Assembly: GCA_019635585.1 (NCBI GenBank)
Contig: JAHBZE010000001.1
Span: 1,178,001-1,242,000, forward strand
Length of the DNA: 64,000 bases
Direction of reading: 5' to 3'
Source: Xanthobacteraceae bacterium
Lineage (GTDB): Bacteria > Pseudomonadota > Alphaproteobacteria > Rhizobiales > Xanthobacteraceae
Under the pieces are notes generated by a model. The model had not been told where the DNA came from. It searched no databases and was given only the letters and a program-made list of their open reading frames with translations. This document shows, piece after piece, positions 48,683-57,923 of the stretch. Within the stretch, counting starts at the first letter, position 1; each line of letters opens with the position of its first letter. The position numbers and the translations under genes are program-made.

Positions 48683-51113
48683 GTTGATATTTCACCACTG
48701 GAGTTTCGATAACTGGAGAGAGAGGCGAAGCAGAGAATGAAGCCTCACGACGCTCGGATGCCGCGACTTGATAGAGAGTTGTTCTCTGAACGGGAATGCG
48801 ACCGATGGAGAACGCGATCGACTCCATGGCTTCAGGCGAAAGCTCTTGTCCGTGCTCTGTGCCAGCGGCACGCGAGATACTTTCATTCATGAGCGTACCA
48901 CCGAGATCGTTTGCTCCGCTACGAAGCGCAACTTTCGCACCATCAATTCCCATCTTGACCCAAGATGTTTGGATATTCTTGATGTGTGGATGTAGCGCTA
49001 GTCGCGACACCGCGTGCATTAGAACTGCTTCCCGAAACGTTGGACCCTTTCGTGCTCTTCCCTTGAGGTACAGGGGAGACTCCATGTGTACGAAGGGTAA
49101 CGGCACAAACTCAGTAAAGCCGCCAGTACGTTCCTGCAGTTGACGCAAGTGTAACAAATGCCGAGCCCAGTCCTCGGGAGCGTCCAAATGCCCAAACATG
49201 ATTGTTGAAGTTGTTTTAAGGCCGACGAGATGCGCCTTCTCGATCACTGAAAGCCATTCAGCGGTATTCAGCTTGTCAGGACATAGGCGCGCTCTGACGC
49301 CATCGTCGAGAACCTCGGCAGCCGTTCCCGGTAGAGTGCCAAGCCCAGCATCTTTCAGCCGCTCTAGAAAACGTTCTACCGAAATTCCGAGCGTCCGGGC
49401 GCCTTGAGATACCTCAAGAGCAGAGAACGCATGGATATGAATCTTCGGCGCGCCTTCACGCACTGCATGGCAGACGTCGAGATACCGTTGCCCTGTGTAA
49501 GCTGGATGAATTCCACCTTGTAGGCAAACCTCGGTCGCTCCCCTATCCCACGCTTCCGCTGCCCTTCGAGTAATCTCTGACAGAGCTAAATCGTAGGGCT
49601 TGCCCCGCAGATTTTCACTCATCTTGCCTTTAGAAAATGCGCAAAATCCGCATTTAAAGTAGCAAACGTTAGTGTAATTGATATTGCGAGTAACGACATA
49701 CGTTACTTCTTCACCTACCGTTCGCTCGCGAACTTCATCGGCAACAGCTGAGAGTTCATGAACATCGCCTCCCCGCGCCCGAAATAGCCGCGCGATTTCA
49801 TCAACACTCAATTCGTTTCCGCTAGAGGCCTTTTGGAATACGGTGTCGAGCGAACGATCTGAAGCGCCCTTTGACAGGCGCGGAGCCGACATCGAAAGGC
49901 CGACGGCCCAGTCATCTTCACGAGCAAAGCCGGCACTGTCCACGTTGCGGAGAACAGATGTTTGAAGCCTCGGCGCAACCCATTTCTCCAATTCATCTAC
50001 ATATGATGGATAGAGAGCGAGCCTCGGAACCAATGTTCTACCGCTGATGGTGGATCGATCTGCGAGCTCTGCTATCGCCGGCCAAGGTGCTTCCGGATTA
50101 ACATGATCGACGGTTACCGGCGAAATTCCACCCCAGTCATTAATGCCAGCACGTATCAGTCGTTCATATACTCCGGGAGATAGATTTGGCGGGGCTTGGA
50201 TGTTCATCGCTGGACCAAAAACAATGCGGGCCATTGCGATAGTCCACAAGAGGTCATCGAGATCCGGCTCACTAGCCGACGCGCACTTGGTACCTTCCTT
50301 TGCGCGAAAGTTCTGAATGATAATCTCTTGGATATGGCCGTAACGCTCATGAAGTGCGCGTAGAGCCAACAAGGAATCAACACGTTCAGTTCTAGTTTCA
50401 CCGATGCCAATAAGGATTCCGCTCGTAAACGGAACACAGTGCTCACCCGCTAATCGAATTGTCTCCAATCGAGCAGCAGGATCCTTATCAGGCGAGCCAA
50501 AATGTACTTGGCCGCGCTTTGTTAGCCGGTCAGAAATGCTTTCAAGCATCAGGCCTTGTGATACGGAGACTTGCCGAAGCATCACCAACTCGTCGCCAGT
50601 CATTACGCCAGCGTTAACGTGTGGAAGAAGACCCGTCTCATTAAGAACCAAACTGCACATCTCGGCGAGATAGCTGAGGGTAGTCTGATGACCTAATGCC
50701 GCTAGCTCCTCTGCTGCGACCCGGTAACGAAGTTCTGGTTTGTCTCCCAATGTAAACAACGCTTCGTGACAGCCGGCGCGAACGCCTTCGCGAGCGATTT
50801 CCAAGACCTCGTCTTTTGTTAGGAAAGCGCGTTGGCCTGGTTTAGGTCGCTCCGCAAAAGTGCAGTAATGGCAAACATCTCGGCAGAGCTTGGTCAGTGG
50901 GATAAATACTTTCCGAGAGTAGGAAACGTTTAGCTCATGACCCTCTGTAGTCAGCCGCTCGGCGATCTTCAGCAATTCGTCGAGCGAAGCGTCTCGGGCG
51001 AGAGCATGGAGTTGTGAGGGCAGCATCGTTGCCTGCTTGTTTCTGACTACCTCTAAGACGTCTTTTCCATCAAAAATGCCGATGTTTCGACGTGCGGAGC
51101 CTATTTTTAGCAT
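48675..51113 (-). CDS. cofGH: FO synthase, CofG-CofH fusion (FbiC type)
   Basis: An 812-residue fusion of two radical-SAM enzymes that builds the deazaflavin FO from tyrosine and a ribityl-uracil intermediate. The N-terminal CofG half has LCRDVCHYCTF for its [4Fe-4S] cluster and GILIGIGETRTERVDSL. The C-terminal CofH half has VCYFKCGFCAFSKGK and EVCLQGGIHPAYTG. This fused form is known from actinobacteria and some proteobacteria. The start is uncertain: the ATG at 51113 lies inside the N34 operator and has no clear ribosome site, while an in-frame ATG at 51026 would leave the operator upstream. The conserved part begins after residue 30 in either case. Confidence 0.95.
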   Translation of the reverse strand: MLKIGSARRNIGIFDGKDVLEVVRNKQATMLPSQLHALARDASLDELLKIAERLTTEGHELNVSYSRKVFIPLTKLCRDVCHYCTFAERPKPGQRAFLTKDEVLEIAREGVRAGCHEALFTLGDKPELRYRVAAEELAALGHQTTLSYLAEMCSLVLNETGLLPHVNAGVMTGDELVMLRQVSVSQGLMLESISDRLTKRGQVHFGSPDKDPAARLETIRLAGEHCVPFTSGILIGIGETRTERVDSLLALRALHERYGHIQEIIIQNFRAKEGTKCASASEPDLDDLLWTIAMARIVFGPAMNIQAPPNLSPGVYERLIRAGINDWGGISPVTVDHVNPEAPWPAIAELADRSTISGRTLVPRLALYPSYVDELEKWVAPRLQTSVLRNVDSAGFAREDDWAVGLSMSAPRLSKGASDRSLDTVFQKASSGNELSVDEIARLFRARGGDVHELSAVADEVRERTVGEEVTYVVTRNINYTNVCYFKCGFCAFSKGKMSENLRGKPYDLALSEITRRAAEAWDRGATEVCLQGGIHPAYTGQRYLDVCHAVREGAPKIHIHAFSALEVSQGARTLGISVERFLERLKDAGLGTLPGTAAEVLDDGVRARLCPDKLNTAEWLSVIEKAHLVGLKTTSTIMFGHLDAPEDWARHLLHLRQLQERTGGFTEFVPLPFVHMESPLYLKGRARKGPTFREAVLMHAVSRLALHPHIKNIQTSWVKMGIDGAKVALRSGANDLGGTLMNESISRAAGTEHGQELSPEAMESIAFSIGRIPVQRTTLYQVAASERREASFSASPLSPVIETPVVKYQHV

Positions 51114-51126
51114 AATTCGGCTATCA
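51074..51126. promoter_or_regulatory. bipartite island operator (GCCGA-N34-TCGGC), copy 5
   Basis: Arms GCCGA at 51078-51082 (within AAAAATGCCGATG) and TCGGC at 51117-51121 are separated by exactly 34 bases. It lies between the F420 operon and the divergent glutaryl-CoA dehydrogenase-like gene (start 51214) and could control both. Confidence 0.75.
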
Positions 51127-51213
51127 TGCCAGCTAAAAATCCGTTATCAAGATTTCTTCTTCTAACCATATGGCGGTTCACTCGCTTTTTAGCGAGGCCA
51201 GTCGAGGAACATT

Positions 51214-52422
51214 ATGGGCGTCGTCAAACTAAACATGGCCGCGAAGGCCGCCTTCCAGTGGGCTGATCCGTTTTTACTTGATGATCAATTGACCGAAGAC
51301 GAGCGAATGGTGCGAGACACTGCCCGCGCCTACGCGCAGGAAAAGCTTCTGCCGCGCGTTTCTAAGGCCTACCTCGACGAGACTACTGACCGCGAAATCT
51401 TCGCTGAGATGGGTGCGCTCGGTCTTATTGGGCTTACCCTTCCGGAAAAATACGGTTGCGCTGATGCCAGCTATGTCGCTTACGGCCTCGTCGCACGCGA
51501 GATAGAGCGCGTAGATTCAGGCTATCGGTCGATGAACTCCGTTCAATCTTCACTAGTGATGCATCCAATTTACGCATACGGCGATGAAGATCAGCGGATG
51601 AAATACCTGCCAAAGCTTGCCAGTGGCGAGTGGGTCGGATGCTTTGGCCTGACGGAACCCGACGCCGGGTCCGATCCAGGGAGCATGAAAACTCGCGCCG
51701 AAAAAGTATCCGATGGCTACCGCCTTACCGGCAGTAAGATGTGGATATCAAACTCTCCCATCGCAGATGTTTTTGTAGTCTGGGCGAAGTCGCCAGAACA
51801 CGAAAACCAGATCCGCGGATTCATCCTCGAAAAAGATATGAAGGGACTTTCCGCTCCCAAGATTGGAGGCAAGCTCAGTCTGAGGGCCTCCATTACCGGA
51901 GAGATCGTAATGGACGGCGTTGTAGTTCCCGAAAGCGCGTTACTTCCAAACGTCTCCGGATTGAAAGGCCCGTTCGGCTGCCTTAACCGCGCCCGCTACG
52001 GTATTTCTTGGGGGGCAATGGGCGCTGCCGAAGACTGCATGCACCGCGCACGCCAGTACACACTCGACCGCAAGCAATTTGGCCGCCCACTCGCGGCTAC
52101 GCAGCTGATACAAAAGAAGCTTGCCGATATGCAGACAGAAATTGCGCTTGGGCTGCAGGCTTCGTTGCGCGTAGGTCGCCTAATGGATCAAGACCAGATG
52201 GCGCCAGAGATGATTTCCGTCGTCAAACGGAACAATTGCGGTAAGGCGCTTGATATCGCCCGGGTCGCGAGAGACATGCACGGCGGCAATGGCATTCAAA
52301 GCGAATATCATGTGATGCGGCACGCACAGAACCTCGAAACCGTGAATACCTATGAGGGCACACATGATGTCCACGCCCTAATCCTTGGAAGAAGTATCAC
52401 CGGCATTCAGGCGTTCTCGTAA
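51214..52422 (+). CDS. acyl-CoA dehydrogenase, glutaryl-CoA dehydrogenase-like
   Basis: A 402-residue flavoprotein. The blocks [93 protein letters not shown] and the C-terminal [23 protein letters not shown] are those of glutaryl-CoA dehydrogenase. The glutamate in YEGT is the catalytic base. The reaction would be glutaryl-CoA to crotonyl-CoA plus CO2, with electrons to ETF. It pairs with the CoA-transferase gene 12 bases downstream, a usual partner for glutarate use. Exact substrate is inferred from similarity. Confidence 0.9.
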   Translation: MGVVKLNMAAKAAFQWADPFLLDDQLTEDERMVRDTARAYAQEKLLPRVSKAYLDETTDREIFAEMGALGLIGLTLPEKYGCADASYVAYGLVAREIERVDSGYRSMNSVQSSLVMHPIYAYGDEDQRMKYLPKLASGEWVGCFGLTEPDAGSDPGSMKTRAEKVSDGYRLTGSKMWISNSPIADVFVVWAKSPEHENQIRGFILEKDMKGLSAPKIGGKLSLRASITGEIVMDGVVVPESALLPNVSGLKGPFGCLNRARYGISWGAMGAAEDCMHRARQYTLDRKQFGRPLAATQLIQKKLADMQTEIALGLQASLRVGRLMDQDQMAPEMISVVKRNNCGKALDIARVARDMHGGNGIQSEYHVMRHAQNLETVNTYEGTHDVHALILGRSITGIQAFS

Positions 52423-52434
52423 AAGGTTTGCGTC

Positions 52435-53637
52435 GTGCCCGGTCCTCTTGACGGAATAAAAGTTCTTGAGCTCGCCCGCGTGCTTGCCGGGCCTTGGGCA
52501 GGACAAATTCTCTCCGATCTCGGCGCTGACGTAATAAAGATCGAGCGCCCTGAACAAGGCGATGAAACGCGGACTTGGGGCCCGCCATATGTCGAAGGCG
52601 TGGGCGGCGAAAATCTTTCTGCCGCGTACTATCACGCGATCAATCGTGGTAAGCGCTCAGTACTCGCAGACTTTAAGAGAAAAGAAGACGTTGATCTTGT
52701 CATTGCGCTTATCAAGGAAGCCGACGTTATCCTTGAGAATTACAAAGTCGGCGACCTAAAGAAATACGGTCTCGACTACGAGAGTATAAACAAGATTAAT
52801 CCGAAAGTGATCTACTGTTCCGTGACCGGCTTTGGTCAAGATGGCCCTTATGCTCACCGCCCCGGTTACGATCTGATTATCCAGGCAATGGGCGGTATTA
52901 TGGACATTACCGGCGAGCCGGACCGCGAACCGATGCGGACTGGCGTTGCTTACGTTGATGTATTTACCGGCTGCTATTCAGCCATTGCAATTCAAGCCGC
53001 TCTAATCTCGCGGATGAAGAACGGCAAAGGACAGCACATCGACATGAGCTTGATGGATGTTCAGACGAGCGTGCTCGCGAACCAAGCGTTAAATTATCTG
53101 GTTTCAGGCAAGGCGCCGCGCCGTATGGGCAATGCACACCCTAACATTGCGCCCTATCAGGCCTTTGAAACGGCTGATGGCTACATCATCATCGCAGTCG
53201 GAAACGACAATCAGTTCAAGAACTTCTGCAATGCACTCGATTTAATCGAAGTACGTGACGACTCCAAATACGCTACAAATGATAGTCGAAATAAAAATCG
53301 TAGCACACTGATCGCGGCGATCACGGCCACCACCAGGCGAAGAACCCGTGTAGACCTGCTAAACGCGCTCGAAAAGGCTGGTGTTCCCGCTGGGCCAATC
53401 CGCTCGATCGATGAGGTCTTTGCCGATCCTCACGTTTTAGCACGAAGGATGCGGATTGATCTTCCTGACGACGACGCGCGAGATCGCTCAATTCCTGGCG
53501 TTCGCGCTCCGATCATAATGTCTGGGACACCGTTGCATTATGACAAGCCTTCCCCTCGTCACGGCGCACATTCTAGAGAAGTTCGGCAAGCTCTCAAAGC
53601 GGGCAAGCCAGCATTTCGTCAGACACGCCTCTCATAG
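52435..53637 (+). CDS. CaiB/BaiF class III CoA-transferase
   Basis: A 400-residue family III CoA-transferase with GTG start at 52435. It has GIKVLELARVLAGPWAGQILSDLGADVIKIERP, the catalytic aspartate region GGIMDITGEPDREPMRTGVAYVD, and GKGQHIDMSLMDVQTSVLANQ. Placed next to a glutaryl-CoA-dehydrogenase-like gene, it most likely activates glutarate with succinyl-CoA or a similar donor. Other dicarboxylates remain possible. Confidence 0.9.
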   Translation: MPGPLDGIKVLELARVLAGPWAGQILSDLGADVIKIERPEQGDETRTWGPPYVEGVGGENLSAAYYHAINRGKRSVLADFKRKEDVDLVIALIKEADVILENYKVGDLKKYGLDYESINKINPKVIYCSVTGFGQDGPYAHRPGYDLIIQAMGGIMDITGEPDREPMRTGVAYVDVFTGCYSAIAIQAALISRMKNGKGQHIDMSLMDVQTSVLANQALNYLVSGKAPRRMGNAHPNIAPYQAFETADGYIIIAVGNDNQFKNFCNALDLIEVRDDSKYATNDSRNKNRSTLIAAITATTRRRTRVDLLNALEKAGVPAGPIRSIDEVFADPHVLARRMRIDLPDDDARDRSIPGVRAPIIMSGTPLHYDKPSPRHGAHSREVRQALKAGKPAFRQTRLS

Positions 53638-53666
53638 GCGACACTACCAATCGTGAGAAGCCGGCT

Positions 53667-54725
53667 TCAGTTGAAGAACTGAACAGTTACAAGACTTACC
53701 GCCAGCAGCAGGATCAGGGAAAGAGTGACGGCAAGCGTCACTCTACCACCAACGCGAGTAAGAACGCGCAAATCGACACCAAGGCCAAGAGCAGCCATCG
53801 AAATTACCGTCAGTAAAATCGCAAACTGTGTCAGTGCCGATACAATTTCTTCGCTCAACAGTCCGAGCGAGCGGATAAACACAAAAACAAGAAAGCCAAG
53901 AATAAACCAAGGCACTAGTTTGAAGAAGTTTATCGTGTGATCCCTTCCCTCTTTGCGCCGCTGCCGTGCGGCCATCAAGGAGAAGCCCATCACAATCGGC
54001 CCCAGCATAAGGACGCGCACTAGCTTCACCAGTGTCCCAACTTGTGTACTGAGTAAGCCAGCTGGCAAGGTCGTCGCCAGCACTTGCGGCACCGCGTACA
54101 CGGTCAAGCCAGCCAATATACCGTACTGAGTTTGCGACAGCTGCAGTAGCGGGATCAGGAGAGGTAGTCCAAGCACAACCAGCACGCCAAGTATGGCTGT
54201 GAACGAAACAGATGCTGCGACGTCATTCGCGTCAGCTCTAATTACAGGAGCCACGGTCGCGATTGCCGAATTGCCACAGATTGAATTCCCGCAAGCGATC
54301 AAAATCGAAAGCTTCTGAGACAACCCCAGCATTCTTGAAAAGTAATAGGTAAAGAAAAGCGCCAGAGCGACGGTCGCGACAATAACCAAAATCAAAATTA
54401 GCCCAGATTTGACGATCGTCGAGAATGAAATGGATGCCCCAAGAAGGACAACGGCTACTTCGAGTATTTGTTTGGCGCTAAAGCTAATTCCAGGCACCCA
54501 ACGTTCTGACGGCTGCCAGAATTGTCTCACGGCCATCCCAATTAAAATTGCGAGAACGACCGCTCCTACATACGGGAATGCCAACACTTGCAGCTCGAGG
54601 CGCTCCAGACCAATGGCGCCCAATGCAATTAGCAAGCATAGAAATATCCCCGGCAGCTTATTGAGAACGCTTCCAACTGGCCTCGGATGCCGCTGCGATA
54701 CCTTGGTGTTTTCTTCGACCGGCAT
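53667..54725 (-). CDS. YeiH/UPF0324-family membrane protein (putative sulfate exporter)
   Basis: A 352-residue protein with about ten transmembrane helices. Family marks are YVGAVVLAILIGMAVRQF, LEVAVVLLGASISFSTIVKSG and LIACGNSICGNSAIATVAPVIRADANDVA. The family is annotated as putative sulfate exporters, mainly by association with taurine and sulfonate use, with little direct proof. In this island, with a sulfite-oxidase-like enzyme, a sulfate or sulfite outlet is plausible. It has its own promoter with an N34-type operator. Confidence 0.88.
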   Translation of the reverse strand: MPVEENTKVSQRHPRPVGSVLNKLPGIFLCLLIALGAIGLERLELQVLAFPYVGAVVLAILIGMAVRQFWQPSERWVPGISFSAKQILEVAVVLLGASISFSTIVKSGLILILVIVATVALALFFTYYFSRMLGLSQKLSILIACGNSICGNSAIATVAPVIRADANDVAASVSFTAILGVLVVLGLPLLIPLLQLSQTQYGILAGLTVYAVPQVLATTLPAGLLSTQVGTLVKLVRVLMLGPIVMGFSLMAARQRRKEGRDHTINFFKLVPWFILGFLVFVFIRSLGLLSEEIVSALTQFAILLTVISMAALGLGVDLRVLTRVGGRVTLAVTLSLILLLAVSLVTVQFFN

Positions 54726-54778
54726 CTAATTGCTCTTGTTGATCCGTCGCAGCTGCTTAATCGGCGCTAGCAGCGTTG

Positions 54779-54852
54779 ACATGACGAAACCTATAGAAAA
54801 TGCACCGATAATGTCAATAAATCGGCATTTTCCATGCTGCATATGCCGTTTT
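54779..54852. promoter_or_regulatory. bipartite island operator (GACGA-N34-TCGGC), copy 6, with extra half-site
   Basis: A left arm ATGACGAAA with one mismatch (core 54783-54787) and a strong right arm AAATCGGCATTTT (core 54822-54826) are separated by exactly 34 bases. A further inverted half-site ATATGCCGTTTT lies at 54841-54852. It lies upstream of the YeiH-type gene and, on the other side, about 85-110 bases before pntAA. Confidence 0.65.
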
Positions 54853-54937
54853 GGGGTTGCCCACTATCGAATACCGCCTTAGTAATCAGCGGTGTCTCAG
54901 CAGAGCACTCCGCCTCCGTAAACTTGGTGTTCGTTCA

Positions 54938-56059
54938 ATGAAGATCGCGATCTCGGCTGAAACCGAACAGGGCGAGCCGCGCGTCGCGGCTACTCCAGAC
55001 ACCGTTAAACGTTATGCCGGTCTCGGCGCGAAAGTCGCGGTCGAGAAGGGCGCGGGCGTGAAGTCCGGCGTGCTCGACGCGGACTATTCCGCGGCTGGTG
55101 CCGAAGTCGGCAGCGGCGTCGTAAACGACGCGGATATTGTTCTGAAGGTTCGCCGCCCGACGAAGTCCGAGCTCGGCAGATATAAGCCCGGCGCGCTCGT
55201 CATCTCGATCATGGATCCCTATGGCAACGACGCCGCGCTCGCCGATATGGCGGCGGCGAAGGTCAATGCCTTCGCAATGGAATTCATGCCGCGTATCACG
55301 CGTGCGCAGGTAATGGACGTGCTGTCATCACAGGCCAACCTCGCGGGCTATCGTGCAGTGGTCGATGGCGCCGCCGAGTATGGCCGCGCACTGCCGATGA
55401 TGATGACAGCGGCGGGCACCGTTCCGGCCGCTCGCATTTTCATCATGGGCGTCGGTGTTGCCGGCTTGCAGGCGATCGCGACCGCGCGGCGCATGGGCGC
55501 GGTGGTGACCGCGACCGACGTGCGCCCCGCCACCAAGGAGCAGGTCGAGAGCTTGGGTGCGAAATTCCTCGCGGTCGAAGACGAGGAATTCAAGAACGCG
55601 CAGACCGCGGGCGGTTACGCCAAGGAAATGTCGAAAGAGTATCAGGCGAAGCAGGCGGCACTCACGGCCGAGCACATCAAGAAGCAGGACATCGTGATTA
55701 CGACGGCGCTCATTCCGGGCCGTCCGGCGCCGAAGCTGGTCACGAAGGAAATGGTCGCCTCGATGAAGCCGGGCTCGGTGCTGATCGATCTCGCGGTCGA
55801 GCGCGGCGGCAATGTCGAGGGCGCGGAGCCCGGCAAGATCGCGGATGTGAACGGCGTCAAGATCGTAGGCCACCTCAACGTACCGGGCCGTCTCGCCGCC
55901 ACCGCGTCCGCGCTTTACGCCAAGAACCTCTTCGCCTTCGTCGAGACCATGTTCGACAAGGAAAAGAAGTTCGCGCCGAATTACGACGACGAACTGATCA
56001 AGGCGACGCTGCTCACCAAAGACGGCGCGGTTGTCCACCCGAATTTCAAGAAGGGATAG
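54938..56059 (+). CDS. pntAA: proton-translocating transhydrogenase, NAD-binding alpha subunit part 1
   Basis: A 373-residue domain I protein that binds NAD(H). It begins at [31 protein letters not shown]. Family marks are [36 protein letters not shown], the Rossmann motif [31 protein letters not shown] and the [19 protein letters not shown] region. The three-gene split is usual in alphaproteobacteria. Base composition is G+C-rich again, unlike the island to its left. No clear ribosome site precedes the ATG, unusual for such a gene. Confidence 0.94.
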   Translation: MKIAISAETEQGEPRVAATPDTVKRYAGLGAKVAVEKGAGVKSGVLDADYSAAGAEVGSGVVNDADIVLKVRRPTKSELGRYKPGALVISIMDPYGNDAALADMAAAKVNAFAMEFMPRITRAQVMDVLSSQANLAGYRAVVDGAAEYGRALPMMMTAAGTVPAARIFIMGVGVAGLQAIATARRMGAVVTATDVRPATKEQVESLGAKFLAVEDEEFKNAQTAGGYAKEMSKEYQAKQAALTAEHIKKQDIVITTALIPGRPAPKLVTKEMVASMKPGSVLIDLAVERGGNVEGAEPGKIADVNGVKIVGHLNVPGRLAATASALYAKNLFAFVETMFDKEKKFAPNYDDELIKATLLTKDGAVVHPNFKKG

Positions 56060-56063
56060 CGCG

Positions 56064-56498
56064 ATGATGATCGAACATTTCGCTGATTTCGTTTCTGTCG
56101 CGCTCTCGGCCTGTTCGGACGGCTTTTATCAATATATGCCGCACGATCAGAGCGTGCTGCCTGAAGGTGTAAAGGCGGTGGCAAGTGCCGCCAACGCGGC
56201 GAGCCCCTTCATCTTTCAGGTCTCGATTTTCGTGCTTGCCTGCTTCGTCGGCTACTACGTCGTGTGGTCGGTGACACCGGCGCTGCACACGCCACTGATG
56301 TCGGTCACGAACGCGATCTCCTCGGTGATCGTGGTCGGTGCGCTCTTGGCGGTCGGCGTGCCGCTCGCAGGCGATGCCGGCGGCGCGTGGTGGGCGCGCA
56401 TCCTCGGTTTCTTCGCGCTGATCATGGCGGCGGTGAATATCTTCGGCGCCTTCCTCGTCACGCAGCGCATGCTTGCGATGTACCAGAAGAAGAAGTGA
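56064..56498 (+). CDS. pntAB: transhydrogenase alpha subunit part 2 (membrane)
   Basis: A 144-residue membrane segment of the transhydrogenase, starting at ATG 56064, a few bases after AAGGGA. Its helices include [22 protein letters not shown], the family block [25 protein letters not shown] and [22 protein letters not shown]. It lies four bases after pntAA and eight before pntB, clearly one operon. Confidence 0.94.
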   Translation: MMIEHFADFVSVALSACSDGFYQYMPHDQSVLPEGVKAVASAANAASPFIFQVSIFVLACFVGYYVVWSVTPALHTPLMSVTNAISSVIVVGALLAVGVPLAGDAGGAWWARILGFFALIMAAVNIFGAFLVTQRMLAMYQKKK

Positions 56499-56505
56499 GA
56501 CAGCC

Positions 56506-57900
56506 ATGAGCGCGGACATCGTCGCACTTCTTTATCTCGTCGCGGGCGTTCTCTTCATTCTCGCGTTGCGCGGGTTGTCGCACCCGACCACCTCGCGGCA
56601 GGGCAACTTCTTCGGCATGACCGGCATGGCGATCGCGATCGGCACCACGCTCGCGTGGTCGCCGCCGTCGGATGCCATCGGCTGGGCGCTGGTGATCGGC
56701 GGCCTTGCCATCGGCGGCGCGATTGGCGCCGTGATGGCGCGCAAGATCGCGATGACGCAGATGCCGCAACTGGTCGCGGCGTTCCACTCGCTGGTGGGCC
56801 TCGCGGCCGTGCTGGTCGCAGCCGGCGCGCTCTACGCGCCTTCGGCTTTCGGCATCGGTGCGGTAGGCTCGATCGCGAAGGGTTCGCTCGTCGAAATGGC
56901 GCTCGGTGCCGCGATCGGCGCGATTACGTTCACCGGTTCGGTGATCGCGTTCGCGAAGCTGAACGGCAACATGTCGGGCGCGCCGATCATTCTGCCGTTC
57001 CGCCACATTATCAATATCGCGCTCGCGGCAGCGATCGTGTTCTTCATCTACGGGCTCGTGGTTTCCGAGAGCCATATCGATTTCTGGCTGATCGTGCTGT
57101 TCGCCTTCGTTTTCGGCGTGCTGATCATCATTCCGATCGGCGGCGCGGACATGCCGGTCGTGGTCTCGATGCTGAACTCGTACTCGGGCTGGGCCGCCGC
57201 CGGCATCGGCTTCACGCTCGGCAATGCGGCGCTGATCATCACCGGCGCGCTGGTCGGTTCGTCCGGCGCGATCCTGTCCTACATCATGTGCAAGGGGATG
57301 AACCGGAGCTTCATCTCGGTCATCCTCGGTGGCTTCGGCGGCGAGACTTCGGCAGCCAGTGGCACAGTCGAGACGCGCCCCGTGAAGCAGGGCTCGGCAG
57401 AAGACGCGGCCTACATCATGAAGAATGCGCAGAAGGTCATCATCGTACCAGGCTACGGCATGGCGGTCGCGCAGGCGCAGCATGCGCTGCGCGAAATGGC
57501 GGACAAGCTGAAAGAAGAAGGCGTCGAGGTGAAATACGCGATCCATCCGGTCGCGGGCCGCATGCCGGGGCACATGAACGTGCTACTCGCCGAAGCCAAC
57601 GTGCCCTACGACGAAGTGTTCGAGCTCGAAGACATCAACTCCGAATTTGCGCAGGCCGACGTCGCCTTCGTGATCGGCGCGAACGACGTGACCAATCCTT
57701 CCGCCAAGACCGATCCGAAATCGCCGATCTTCGGCATGCCGGTGCTCGACGTCGAAAAGGCGAAGACTGTGCTTTTCATCAAGCGCGGCATGGGCTCGGG
57801 CTATGCCGGTGTCGAAAACGAACTCTTCTTCAAGGATAACACCATGATGCTGTTCGCCGACGCGAAGAAGATGGTGGAGAACATCGTCAAGGGGATGTAA
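56506..57900 (+). CDS. pntB: transhydrogenase beta subunit
   Basis: A 464-residue subunit with about nine transmembrane helices followed by the NADP(H)-binding domain III (from about residue 290). Domain III shows VIIVPGYGMAVAQAQHALREMADKL, the HPVAGRMPGHMNVLLAEANVPYDEV block, GANDVTNPSA and KRGMGSGYAGVENELFF. Start ATG 56506. The enzyme uses proton motive force to make NADPH, which could feed the neighbouring NADPH:F420 reductase. Confidence 0.95.
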   Translation: MSADIVALLYLVAGVLFILALRGLSHPTTSRQGNFFGMTGMAIAIGTTLAWSPPSDAIGWALVIGGLAIGGAIGAVMARKIAMTQMPQLVAAFHSLVGLAAVLVAAGALYAPSAFGIGAVGSIAKGSLVEMALGAAIGAITFTGSVIAFAKLNGNMSGAPIILPFRHIINIALAAAIVFFIYGLVVSESHIDFWLIVLFAFVFGVLIIIPIGGADMPVVVSMLNSYSGWAAAGIGFTLGNAALIITGALVGSSGAILSYIMCKGMNRSFISVILGGFGGETSAASGTVETRPVKQGSAEDAAYIMKNAQKVIIVPGYGMAVAQAQHALREMADKLKEEGVEVKYAIHPVAGRMPGHMNVLLAEANVPYDEVFELEDINSEFAQADVAFVIGANDVTNPSAKTDPKSPIFGMPVLDVEKAKTVLFIKRGMGSGYAGVENELFFKDNTMMLFADAKKMVENIVKGM

Positions 57901-57923
57901 CCGTCCGAAAGCGAGACATTCAC

